This document shows positions 25,770 to 33,900 of a DNA stretch of 64,000 bases, one piece after another (within the stretch, counting starts at the first letter, position 1; each line of letters opens with the position of its first letter). Position numbers and translations under genes: made by a program. Below the pieces are notes generated by a model. That model did not search any database. It was not told the origin of the DNA and worked only from the letters and a program-made list of their open reading frames with translations. The stretch covers positions 1 through 64,000 of the forward strand of contig NZ_JAIOAB010000042.1 of the NCBI RefSeq assembly GCF_019890635.1. Reading direction: 5' to 3'. The stretch comes from Streptomyces sennicomposti (GTDB lineage: Bacteria > Actinomycetota > Actinomycetes > Streptomycetales > Streptomycetaceae).

Positions 25770-26601
25770 CAGCTACCGTCACCTTCCCCTTCCCGGAGGC
25801 GAACCCTACCGGGGCGAAGAACAGTGCGAGCGCCGGGACCAGGTACAGCAGCCACACCGTGACCTGGAGGACGGTCGGATCGGGCTGGAAGTTGAACACG
25901 CCCTTCAGCAGCGTGCCGTACCAGCTGTCCGGCTCGATGGTGCCGCTGATGTCGAAGGCGAGGTTCGTCAGACCCGGCACCAGGTCGGCCTCCTGGAGGT
26001 CGTGCACGCCGTACGCCAGCACGCCCGCCGCGACCACCACCAGCATCGCGCCGGTCCAGGTGAAGAACTTGGCGAGGTTGATGCGCAGCGCGCCCCGGTA
26101 GAACAGCCAGCCCAGCAGGACCGCGGTGGCCAGACCGAGGGCGACGCCGACCAGCGGGCGCGGGGTGCCGTCGGAGGCGGCGTGCACGGAGGCCCACACG
26201 AACAGCGCGGTCTCCAGGCCCTCGCGGCCCACGGCCAGGAACGCGGTCGCCACCAGCGCGCCGGTGCCCATCGCCAGCGCCTGGTCCAGCTTGCCGTGCA
26301 GCTCGGCCTTCAGATGGCGGGCGGTGCGCCGCATCCAGAAGACCATCCACGTCACCAGGCCCACCGCCACGATGGACAGCGAGCCGCCGAGCCCCTCCTG
26401 CGCCTGGAACGTCATCTCCTGCGAGCCGAACTCCAGCACGCAGCCGAAGCCCATGGCCAGCAGGACGGCGATGGCGATGCCCGTCCAGATCGGTTTCAGG
26501 GCGTCCCTGCGGCCGGTCTTGACCAGGTAGGCGATCAGGATGCACACGACGAGGCTGGCCTCCAGCCCCTCGCGCAGACCGATCAGATAGTTGGAGAACA
26601 C
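25729..26601 (-). CDS. efeU: EfeU-type iron permease
   Basis: This is an inner-membrane high-affinity iron permease of the FTR1/EfeU family, 290 residues from GTG 26601, 5 bases after the efeB stop. Two REGLE iron-binding motifs are visible: GLREGLEASL near residue 10 and GREGLETALF in helix 4. About seven membrane helices are expected. It imports iron released or oxidised by EfeO and EfeB at the membrane surface. Control is by the iron box upstream of efeO. Confidence 0.9.
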   Translation of the reverse strand: MFSNYLIGLREGLEASLVVCILIAYLVKTGRRDALKPIWTGIAIAVLLAMGFGCVLEFGSQEMTFQAQEGLGGSLSIVAVGLVTWMVFWMRRTARHLKAELHGKLDQALAMGTGALVATAFLAVGREGLETALFVWASVHAASDGTPRPLVGVALGLATAVLLGWLFYRGALRINLAKFFTWTGAMLVVVAAGVLAYGVHDLQEADLVPGLTNLAFDISGTIEPDSWYGTLLKGVFNFQPDPTVLQVTVWLLYLVPALALFFAPVGFASGKGKVTVADEQGPRPSKASQA

Positions 26602-26606
26602 AGGCC

Positions 26607-27908
26607 CTAAGCCTCCTCGGACAGCAGGGTGCGGCCCCACCAGTCGTGCGCGTCGCGGACGCCGGGCGGGATCGCGAAGACCGCCGAACCCACGTGCTGG
26701 ATGTACTCGTTGAGCGCGTCGTGCGCCGACAGCCGGCGCTGCAGCGGGATGAACCCCTTGCGCGGGTCGCGCTGGTAGGCCAGGAAGAACAGGCCCGCGT
26801 CCAGCCGGCCCAGCCCGTCCGTGCCGTCCGTGAAGGAGTAGCCGCGGCGCAGGATGGTGATGCCGTCGTTGGAGTCGGGGTGCGCGAGGCGGACGTGCGC
26901 GTCGGGCTTCATGGCCTTCAGGAACGGCTCGTCGTGCTCCTTGGCCTTGCCCACCGGCGCGCCCTCGCCCTTGTCGCGGCCGAAGACGTCCTCCTGCTCC
27001 TGCAGCGAGGTGCGGTCCCACACCTCGATCTGCATCCGGATGCGCCGGGCGACGAGGTAGGAACCCCCGTGCATCCAGGCGTCCTTCGCGCCGCCGTCCC
27101 CGTCGCCGACCCACACGAACTTCTCCAGCCGGCCGGTCTCGGTGCCCGCGATGTTGCGGGTGCCGTCCTTGAAGCCGAACAGGTTGCGCGGGGTCTGCGC
27201 GCCCGGGGTGGTGGAGGAGGTCTTGCCGAAGCCGAGCTGCGACCAGCGGATGGCGACCTTGCCGAAGCCGATCCTGGCCAGGTTGCGGATGGCGTGCACG
27301 GCCACCTGCGGGTCGTCCGCGCAGGCCTGCACGCACAGGTCGCCGCCGGTGCGGGACCGGTCGAGGTTGTCGCCGGGGAACGGCGGCAGATCGACCAGGG
27401 CGGCCGGCCGCCGGTCCTTCAGACCGAACTTGTCGAACAGCGACGGCCCGAAGCCGATCGTGAGGGTCAGCCGGGAGGGCGGCAGGCCGAGCGCCTCGCC
27501 GGTGTCGTCGGGCGGCGCCTCGGCGAGCCCGCCGTAGGCGCCCTCGCCGACCGCCCGGCCCGCGGTCATCCGCCGGGCCGCGGCCGTCCAGTCCTTCATC
27601 AGCTGCACGAACTCGGCGCGGTCGTCGGTCTTCACGTCGAACGCGGCGAAGTGCAGCCGGTCCTGGACGGGCGTGGCGATGCCCGCCTGGTGGGCGCCGT
27701 GGAACTCCACCGCGCCGGCCGTGTCCGTCCGGTCCGCGCCGTCGTCGTCCTTGGCCAGGGCGACCGCGCCGCCGGCCGCGACGGCGCCGAGCGCCAGCCC
27801 GGCGCCGCCCCAGCCGATCAGGGCGCGCCGGGAGGGAGCGGCGCCGGTCTGCCCGCCGGCGCCCGGTTCCGGGGTGTCCGTCTCGGTCATCTGCGGCTTC
27901 CCGCTCAC
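26607..27908 (-). CDS. efeB: EfeB, Dyp-type heme peroxidase (Tat-exported)
   Basis: This is a DyP-type peroxidase of the EfeB class, 433 residues; it starts at a GTG overlapping the efeO stop, with an ATG at codon 7. A twin-arginine-type signal (SRRALIGWGGAGLALGA) exports the folded heme protein. The DyP signature GFKDGTRN holds the catalytic Asp, and the proximal His lies in the C-terminal half. EfeB supports ferrous iron oxidation or heme-derived iron release for EfeU. The efeO-efeB-efeU order with short overlaps indicates one mRNA. Confidence 0.9.
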   Translation of the reverse strand: MSGKPQMTETDTPEPGAGGQTGAAPSRRALIGWGGAGLALGAVAAGGAVALAKDDDGADRTDTAGAVEFHGAHQAGIATPVQDRLHFAAFDVKTDDRAEFVQLMKDWTAAARRMTAGRAVGEGAYGGLAEAPPDDTGEALGLPPSRLTLTIGFGPSLFDKFGLKDRRPAALVDLPPFPGDNLDRSRTGGDLCVQACADDPQVAVHAIRNLARIGFGKVAIRWSQLGFGKTSSTTPGAQTPRNLFGFKDGTRNIAGTETGRLEKFVWVGDGDGGAKDAWMHGGSYLVARRIRMQIEVWDRTSLQEQEDVFGRDKGEGAPVGKAKEHDEPFLKAMKPDAHVRLAHPDSNDGITILRRGYSFTDGTDGLGRLDAGLFFLAYQRDPRKGFIPLQRRLSAHDALNEYIQHVGSAVFAIPPGVRDAHDWWGRTLLSEEA

Positions 27909-29044
27909 TTGGCGACGGCGGCGGCGAGCTTGGACAGCGGCTCGGCGAGCGCGTTCACCGCGTCCGACAGCTCCTTGCGCTGGTCCTTGCCGACCTTGTC
28001 GTAGGAGACGAAGTCGTAGGACGCCTTGTCCGTGCGGTACTTGTCCAGCACCGTGTTCAGGGCGGCGAACTGCTTGTCCAGCTCACCGGTGAGCGCCGCG
28101 TCGTTCTTCTCGGCCACCGGCTTGAGCAGTTCGTACGCCTTCTGCGCGCCCTCGACGTTGGCCTTGAAGTCGACGAGGTCGGTGTGCGAGTAGCGGTCCT
28201 CCTCGCCGGTGACCTTGCCGGTGGCGACCTCGTCCAGCAGCTCCTTGGCGCCGTTGGCCATGGAGGTGGGCGTGATCTCCGCCTTGCCGACCCGCTGCTG
28301 CCAGTCCTTCAGGTCGGCCACGAGCTGGTCGGCGAGGGTCTTCTCCTCGGCGCCGATCTTCTTGTCCTGCCACAGCGCCTTCTCCAGGCGGTGCCAGCCG
28401 GTCCACTTCTGGCCCTGCTCCAGGCCGTCGGCGCGGGTGTCGGTCTTCGGGTCGATGTCGCCGAAGGACTCCGCGACCGGCTCGGTGCGCTCCCAGCCGA
28501 TGCGGGAGGGGGCGTAGGCCTTCTTGGCGGCCTCCAGGTCGCCGGCCTTGATGGCGTCGGCGAACTTCTGGGCCAGCGGCACCGTCTCGTCGGCCTGGTC
28601 CTGCGCGTACTGGCGGTACTGGGCGACGGCCTGGTCCAGCGCGGGGTCGCGCTTGGCGGCGGCGTTCGCGCCGGTGACCGTCAGCTTCTGCCGCACGCCG
28701 TGGCCCTTCATGCCCGGGCGGCAGGCGATCTCGTAGGAGCCGGCCTTGATCTCGGCGGTCAGCGTGTACTTGGTGCCGGGGCCGATGTTCTCCTTCTCGG
28801 AGACGATCCGGTCGTCCGGGAAGACGATCTCGACCTCGGTGGCCTTGGAGCCCTTGTTCTCTATCTTCAGCGTCACCTGGCCGGCCGGGACCGTCTTGGC
28901 CGAGGTCTCGCAGGTGGAGTCGGCGGCGGTCACCTGGATCGCGTCGCCGTCCGAGGCATCGCTCTTGGAGGTGCAGGCCGTCATGGAGGTCAGAGCAGCC
29001 GCGGTGGCGACGGCGGTGACGAGGGAGAGTCTGACGGCTCGCAT
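27905..29044 (-). CDS. efeO: EfeO, iron-binding lipoprotein with cupredoxin and imelysin/M75 domains
   Basis: This is a surface iron-binding component of 379 residues. The signal ends in the lipobox MTACT (Cys about residue 24). An N-terminal cupredoxin-like domain (ITLKIENKGSKATEVEI-type strands, residues about 35-125) is followed by a helical M75/imelysin domain containing GWERTEPVAESFGDIDP and the metal-site WHRLEKALW (HxxE). This is the usual EfeO layout. It delivers metal to the EfeU permease. An iron box lies just upstream at 29087-29105, so expression should rise on iron limitation. Confidence 0.9.
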   Translation of the reverse strand: MRAVRLSLVTAVATAAALTSMTACTSKSDASDGDAIQVTAADSTCETSAKTVPAGQVTLKIENKGSKATEVEIVFPDDRIVSEKENIGPGTKYTLTAEIKAGSYEIACRPGMKGHGVRQKLTVTGANAAAKRDPALDQAVAQYRQYAQDQADETVPLAQKFADAIKAGDLEAAKKAYAPSRIGWERTEPVAESFGDIDPKTDTRADGLEQGQKWTGWHRLEKALWQDKKIGAEEKTLADQLVADLKDWQQRVGKAEITPTSMANGAKELLDEVATGKVTGEEDRYSHTDLVDFKANVEGAQKAYELLKPVAEKNDAALTGELDKQFAALNTVLDKYRTDKASYDFVSYDKVGKDQRKELSDAVNALAEPLSKLAAAVAK

Positions 29045-29086
29045 GGAAGTGCTCCCGGATGGCTGAAAAGATCCTGACGGTATTGG

Positions 29087-29105
29087 TGAGGCTTGCCTAA
29101 CTTAA
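29087..29105 (-). promoter_or_regulatory. Iron box (DmdR/IdeR-type) upstream of efeO
   Basis: TGAGGCTTGCCTAACTTAA matches 14 of 19 positions of the IdeR/DmdR consensus TTAGGTTAGGCTAACCTAA and lies 43 bases upstream of the efeO start. Confidence 0.7.
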
Positions 29106-29222
29106 CGGAACTGCGCCTGCTTGATACCCGTGCGTGCCGTGATTCAGCTCTCATGGGACGGCCCCGGCTACGGGCTGATCGCGAGCCGCCCAAGGGACCG
29201 TAAAGAACAGGCCACAGGGGAT

Positions 29223-30065
29223 TCAAAGGGAGCGCTTCGGGGTCACCAGGACCGTGCCCGTACGGGGATGCGGCAGCACCTCGACCGGCTGGTCGTAGAC
29301 CTCGGTGAGCAGCGCCTCGGAGAACACCTCGGCCGGCGGCCCGTCGGCCGCGACCCGGCCGCCGCGCAGCACCGCCACCCGGTGCGCGTAGGCGGCGGCC
29401 AGCCCCAGGTCGTGCAGCACCACGACCACCGCGTCACCGGCCCGCGCCCGCTCCCGGCACAGCCGCAGCACCAGCTCCTGATGCCTGAGGTCCAGCGCGG
29501 CGGTCGGCTCGTCGAGCAGCAGCAGCGGCGCCTGCTGCGCCAGCACCCGGGCGAGCGCCACCCGGGCCCGCTCGCCGCCGCTGAGCGCCGGGAACGGCCG
29601 CGCGGCGAACGCGCCCACCTCGGTCGCGGCCATCGCCGCGGCCACCACCGCGTCGTCCACGGCCGGATCGGCGGCGTGCGGGGCGCGGCCCATGCGCACC
29701 ACGTCCGCCACCGGGAAGGGGAAGGACAGCTCGGCCGACTGCGGCAGCACGGCCCGGCGCAGGGCGAGTTCGGGCGCGGACCACTCCGCCGCCGGCCGCC
29801 CGTGGATGCGTACGACGCCCCCCGCGGCCGGGAGATCGGCGGCGAGCGCGCCCAACAGGGTGGACTTCCCCGCCCCGTTGGGCCCGACCAGGGCCAGCAC
29901 CTCGCCGGCCCGTACGGCGAGGTCCACCCCGCGCAGCACCTCGCGCGCGCCCAGGCGCACCCGCAGCGACTCCGTCTCGGCCAGTACGTCCCCGGCGCGC
30001 GCCGGGGGCGGTGGAGCGGGGCGGCCGCGCAGCGCGCCGACGTACGGGAACCTTCTCCGGCTCAT
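29223..30065 (-). CDS. hmuV: HmuV-type heme ABC importer ATPase
   Basis: This is the cytoplasmic ATPase of a heme-type importer, 280 residues. Walker A is GPNGAGKST around residue 60, the ABC signature is LSGGERARVALARVLAQ, Walker B is LLLLDEPTAALD, and the switch His is VLHDLGLA. The length and neighbours fit HmuV/BtuD-family importers. The ATG at 30065 overlaps the permease stop (ATGA). The order is binding lipoprotein, permease, ATPase, as in corynebacterial hmuTUV. Confidence 0.88.
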   Translation of the reverse strand: MSRRRFPYVGALRGRPAPPPPARAGDVLAETESLRVRLGAREVLRGVDLAVRAGEVLALVGPNGAGKSTLLGALAADLPAAGGVVRIHGRPAAEWSAPELALRRAVLPQSAELSFPFPVADVVRMGRAPHAADPAVDDAVVAAAMAATEVGAFAARPFPALSGGERARVALARVLAQQAPLLLLDEPTAALDLRHQELVLRLCRERARAGDAVVVVLHDLGLAAAYAHRVAVLRGGRVAADGPPAEVFSEALLTEVYDQPVEVLPHPRTGTVLVTPKRSL

Positions 30066-31189
30066 GCCCAGCCTCCCTGCCGGCGGCGGGTGCGGCGCAG
30101 CAGCCAGAAGAAGAACGGGCTGCCGAGCAGTGCGGTCAGGACGCCGAGCGGCAGTTCGGCGGGCGCGGCCACGGTACGGGCCGTGAGGTCGGCGGCGAGC
30201 AGGACCAGCGCGCCCAGCAGCGCGCTGCCCGGCACCAGGAACCGGTGCCCGGGCCCGGCGGCCATCCGCAGCAGATGCGGCACGACCAGGCCGACGAAAC
30301 TGACGATCCCGGAGATGCTGACCGCGGCCGCCGTCAGCAGGGCCACGATCAGCACCAGCGTGATCCGCAGCCGCTCCACGTCCACGCCCAGGTGCCGGGC
30401 GGGGCGTTCGCCGAGCGCCAGCAGGTCCAGGCGGCGCGCGTACAGCGGGGCCAGGGCCAGGCCGAGCACCGCGCACGGCAGGACCGCGAGCACCTTGGGC
30501 CAGGTCGCCTGGGAGAGCGAGCCGAGCTGCCAGAAGGTGATCTGGTTGACGGCGGCGGTGTCCGCGAAGAACAGGAACAGGCCGATCAGCGCGAGCGCGA
30601 ACGCGTTGACCGCGATCCCGGTGAGGATCAGCGTCACCACCTCGGTCCGGCCGCCGGAGCGGGCCATGGCGTACACCAGCAGCACCGTGCCGAGGCCGGT
30701 GACGAAGGCGAACACCGGCACGGTCCAGGCGCCCAGGACGTCGATGCCGAGCGCGATCGCGGCGACCGCGCCGACCGCCGCGCCCGAGGAGACGCCGATG
30801 ACGCCCGGTTCCGCCAGCGGGTTGCCGAACACGCCCTGCATCAGCGCGCCCGCGCAGCCGAGCGAGGCGCCCACGAGCAGGGCCAGCACGATGCGCGGGA
30901 ACCGCACGTTCCACAGCACCGACTCCGCCACCCGGTCCAGGCCGGATTCGCCGAGGCCGACGCGGTGCAGCACGGAGGACAGCACGTCCCCGGTGGGGAT
31001 CGGATACGCCCCGAGCCCGGCGGCGACGGGGACGAGGACGAGCAGCGCGAGCAGCAGGCCGCCGGTCAGCGGCACGGGCCGCCGGGCGCGCGTCCTCCGG
31101 TCGGCGGAGGCCGCGAACTCGGCTGACTTCGTGGCGCGTTCCGGCTGTTCCGGCTCCGACGGGGGCCCGGTGAGGGCGGGGGCCGTCAT
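30062..31189 (-). CDS. hmuU: HmuU-type FecCD permease
   Basis: This is a permease of the FecCD/BtuC family, 375 residues and about ten helices, with a 35-residue hydrophilic N-terminal extension. Family segments include RFPRIVLALLVGASLGCAGA, GNPLAEPGVIGVSSGA, and FVGLVVPHLLRMAAGPGH (the coupling-helix region). It would form the homodimeric heme channel over HmuV. It overlaps both neighbours by 4 bases, so the three genes are translationally coupled. Confidence 0.88.
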   Translation of the reverse strand: MTAPALTGPPSEPEQPERATKSAEFAASADRRTRARRPVPLTGGLLLALLVLVPVAAGLGAYPIPTGDVLSSVLHRVGLGESGLDRVAESVLWNVRFPRIVLALLVGASLGCAGALMQGVFGNPLAEPGVIGVSSGAAVGAVAAIALGIDVLGAWTVPVFAFVTGLGTVLLVYAMARSGGRTEVVTLILTGIAVNAFALALIGLFLFFADTAAVNQITFWQLGSLSQATWPKVLAVLPCAVLGLALAPLYARRLDLLALGERPARHLGVDVERLRITLVLIVALLTAAAVSISGIVSFVGLVVPHLLRMAAGPGHRFLVPGSALLGALVLLAADLTARTVAAPAELPLGVLTALLGSPFFFWLLRRTRRRQGGWA

Positions 31190-32247
31190 CGCCCGGCCCC
31201 GGTTCCGTCGCCGTACAGCTGGGTGACGAGGGAGCGCAGGACCTGGTCGGTGCGGGGGCCGTAGTTCAGCAGGACGCCGTCCTCGACCGACACCACCCGG
31301 CGGTTCATGCCCGCCGGGGTCTGGGCGACGCCCGGGATCTTCACCAGCCCGTCCATGCCGCCCACCGACTCAAGTCCCTTGCTCATCACGAGGATCGCGT
31401 CCGGCGCGGCCTTCGCCAGCGCCTCGGTGGTGATCGCGGTGAAGTCCTTGGTCAGCCCGGAGGCCGCGCCCGCGTCCACCCCGCCGGCCGCCTCGATCAG
31501 CGACGTGGCCCCGGACTCGGCGCCCCCGATGAGGTACACGGAGGCGGAGCCGCGCAGGTACAGGAAGGCGACCCGGGGGTGGTCGGCGTGCGCGGGGATC
31601 GCCTTGCGCACGGCGTCGATCCGCCGCTGCGAGCGCTCGGTCAGCCGCTCGCCCGCGTCCGGCACGCCGAGCGCGCCGGCGACCGCCCGGATGCGCGGCC
31701 CGACGTCCGCGAGGGAGGCCGCCGGCCGCACCACGAGCACCGGGACGCCCGCGGCGCGGATCTGCGCCATGGCCTCGTCCGGCCCGGAGGTGGTCTCGGC
31801 GAGCACCAGATCGGGGCGCAGCGACAGCACGCTCTCGGCGGACACGTCGTGATTGCGCGTCACCACCGGCAGCTTGCGCGCCTGCGCGAAGGTGGCCGTG
31901 ATGTCCCGGGCGACGACCCGGTCGCCGAGTCCCAGCGTGAACACGATCTCGCTGAGGCTGCCCGACAGCGGCACGATCCGCCGGGCCCCGGCGACGGTCA
32001 CCTTCCTGCCGTCGGCGGAGGTCACCGTGACGGGCAGGCGCGGCGCGGCGGTTCCGGTCAGCGGTTCCACCCGGTCGGCGACGGCGACCGCGGGGGCGGT
32101 CCTCGCGCCGCCGGAGGCGTCGCCGCCGCCTCGGCAGCCGGTCGCGGTCAGGGCGAGCGCGAGCACCGACACCAGTGCTCCCGCCAGTCGTGTGCGCAAG
32201 CGTCGCACGGTGCGGTCCGTCCGTTCTTTCTCGGGGCAGCCGATCAT
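31186..32247 (-). CDS. hmuT: HmuT-type heme-binding lipoprotein
   Basis: This is the substrate-binding lipoprotein of the heme importer. From ATG 32247 it has 353 residues; a GTG at 32208 is an alternative and would still keep the signal. The lipobox is LTATGC. The periplasmic-binding-protein III fold shows RIVPLSGSLSEIVFTLGLGDRVVARD and LSLRPDLVLAETTSGP. Heme would be taken from the neighbouring HtaA surface proteins. The promoter contains an iron box (32261-32279) shared with the divergent htaA genes. Confidence 0.86.
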   Translation of the reverse strand: MIGCPEKERTDRTVRRLRTRLAGALVSVLALALTATGCRGGGDASGGARTAPAVAVADRVEPLTGTAAPRLPVTVTSADGRKVTVAGARRIVPLSGSLSEIVFTLGLGDRVVARDITATFAQARKLPVVTRNHDVSAESVLSLRPDLVLAETTSGPDEAMAQIRAAGVPVLVVRPAASLADVGPRIRAVAGALGVPDAGERLTERSQRRIDAVRKAIPAHADHPRVAFLYLRGSASVYLIGGAESGATSLIEAAGGVDAGAASGLTKDFTAITTEALAKAAPDAILVMSKGLESVGGMDGLVKIPGVAQTPAGMNRRVVSVEDGVLLNYGPRTDQVLRSLVTQLYGDGTGAGR

Positions 32248-32260
32248 CGGCAGGTTTAGC

Positions 32261-32279
32261 TTAGGTTAGCCTTACCTTC
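32261..32279. promoter_or_regulatory. Bidirectional iron box between hmuTUV and the htaA genes
   Basis: TTAGGTTAGCCTTACCTTC matches 15 of 19 positions of the DmdR/IdeR consensus. It sits 13 bases from the hmuT start and 35 bases from the first htaA start, so one site can repress both directions when iron is plentiful. Confidence 0.8.
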
Positions 32280-32314
32280 GTTGGCTACCGGCTGTGGATA
32301 CCGGAGGACCTTCC

Positions 32315-33784
32315 ATGCCCACGCGCCCCCGCGCCCCGCTCACCGCCCCGAGCGCGGCCGGCACCGCCCTCGCCGTGCTCGTCGCGGCCCTCCTGGCCGC
32401 CCTGCTGCCGGCCCCCGCCGCCCACGCGGCGAGCCGGGTCGTCGCGGGCGGCCGGCTCGACTGGGGCATCAAGTCCTCGTTCCAGAGCTATGTCACCGGC
32501 CCGATCGCCAAGGGGAGTTACTCCCTGACCGGCGGCGCCGCCACGGTGGGCGCCAGCTCCTTCCGGTTCCCCTCGGCCAGCGGGACCTACGACGGCTCGA
32601 CGGGCGCGTTCCGGGCCGGCTTCGCCGGCGGCGTGCGCTTCGTCGGCCACAAGTCGCCCGGCGGCGGCTACCAGCTGGACCTCACCCTCAGCCGCCCCAC
32701 CGTCCGCATCGCCGGCTCCACCGGCACCCTCTACGTGGACGTCGTCAGCAAGGCGAAGGGCACCGGGACGGTCACGACGTCCCCGCAGGTGCCCTTCGCC
32801 GCCCTCTCCCTGTCCGGCATCGACATGCGCGGCGCGGGCGAGCGCGTCGTCCTGAACAACCTCCCCGCCACCCTCACCGCCCAGGGCGCGAAGTCCTTCG
32901 CCGGCTACTACACGGCCGGCACCCCGCTGGACCCGGTCAGCCTCTCGGCCGACGTACGCCCCGAGGCGAAGCCGACCACGGCCGCGCCCGCGCCGACCCC
33001 CGCCGAGTCCCGGCAGGCGAAGCGGAGTCCGGACCACGCCATCGCGACCGGCGTCGTGGACTGGGGCGTGCGCCGCACCTTCCGCGAGTACGTCACCGGG
33101 GACATCGCCCGCGGTGGCTGGAAGCTGACCGACGGCGCCCAGGACGGCGGCGCGCTCTTCCGCTTCGGCTCGGGCACCGGCGCCTACGACCGGGGCGAAC
33201 TGACCGCCGCCTTCGAGGGAACCGTCCGCTTCACCGGCGCCCACGGCCTCGACCTGAAGCTCGGCGGCGTCCGCGTCACCGTCCGGGACGGCGAGGGCAC
33301 CCTCTTCGCCGACGTGGCGGGCGCGAGCCTGACGGCGAGCCAGGTGCCGCTGGTCACCTTCGCCGCGAAGGACTTCACCGCCCACGACGGACTGGCGAAG
33401 ATCACCGAGGCGCCCGCCGCGCTGACCGCCCGCGGCGCCAAGGCGTTCGGCGGGATGTACCCGGCGGGCACCGCGATGGACCCCGTCTCCCTGGCCGTGG
33501 CCCTCACCGACGGCGTACGCCTGCCCGCCCTGCCCGACCTCGGCAGCACGGCCACCCCCACCCCGGCCGCGTCCGCCCCGGCCGCCTCCGCCTCCGCCGC
33601 CGCCGTCTCCGCGACGCCCGTCGCCGCGGCCGGGGACGACGACGGCGTACCGCTGCTGCCGCTGGCCCTCGTCGCGGCCGGAGTGCTCGCGGCCACGGCG
33701 CTCGGCGCGGCGATCCTCCGGGGCCGCCGCAGGCCCCACCCGGCCGCCGACGCCCCCGCGGACGACGGCGCCCCCCCCCCCTGA
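32315..33784 (+). CDS. htaA: HtaA-domain heme-binding surface protein, membrane-anchored
   Basis: This is a 489-residue exported protein with ATG 32315 after CCGGAGGACC. An Ala-rich signal ends AAHA. Two HtaA heme-binding domains follow, at about residues 45-205 (opening LDWGIKSSFQSYVTGPIAKG) and 250-420 (opening VDWGVRRTFREYVTGDIARG). Tyr residues in SYVTG and YYTAG, and a His in FVGHK, are candidate heme ligands as in corynebacterial HtaA. A C-terminal helix (PLALVAAGVLAATALGAA) with RGRRR anchors it. It should capture heme and pass it to HmuTUV. The final codons lie in an 11-C run, so frame shifting there would fuse it to the next gene. Confidence 0.85.
   Translation: MPTRPRAPLTAPSAAGTALAVLVAALLAALLPAPAAHAASRVVAGGRLDWGIKSSFQSYVTGPIAKGSYSLTGGAATVGASSFRFPSASGTYDGSTGAFRAGFAGGVRFVGHKSPGGGYQLDLTLSRPTVRIAGSTGTLYVDVVSKAKGTGTVTTSPQVPFAALSLSGIDMRGAGERVVLNNLPATLTAQGAKSFAGYYTAGTPLDPVSLSADVRPEAKPTTAAPAPTPAESRQAKRSPDHAIATGVVDWGVRRTFREYVTGDIARGGWKLTDGAQDGGALFRFGSGTGAYDRGELTAAFEGTVRFTGAHGLDLKLGGVRVTVRDGEGTLFADVAGASLTASQVPLVTFAAKDFTAHDGLAKITEAPAALTARGAKAFGGMYPAGTAMDPVSLAVALTDGVRLPALPDLGSTATPTPAASAPAASASAAAVSATPVAAAGDDDGVPLLPLALVAAGVLAATALGAAILRGRRRPHPAADAPADDGAPPP
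33771..33781 (+). repeat. C11 homopolymer immediately before the htaA stop codon
   Basis: Eleven consecutive C residues are followed directly by TGA. One added C would shift translation into the frame of the second HtaA gene, which is open without a stop from here through 35535. Confidence 0.9.
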
Positions 33785-33900
33785 CCCCGGCGAGCCCCCA
33801 CGAACCGGGCCGCACCACCGACCCGAACCCGCCGACACCCGGCTCGCCTTCCCTCCCCCCGCACTCAACTCATCCACCGCTCCCCGTACGAGGAGACCTC

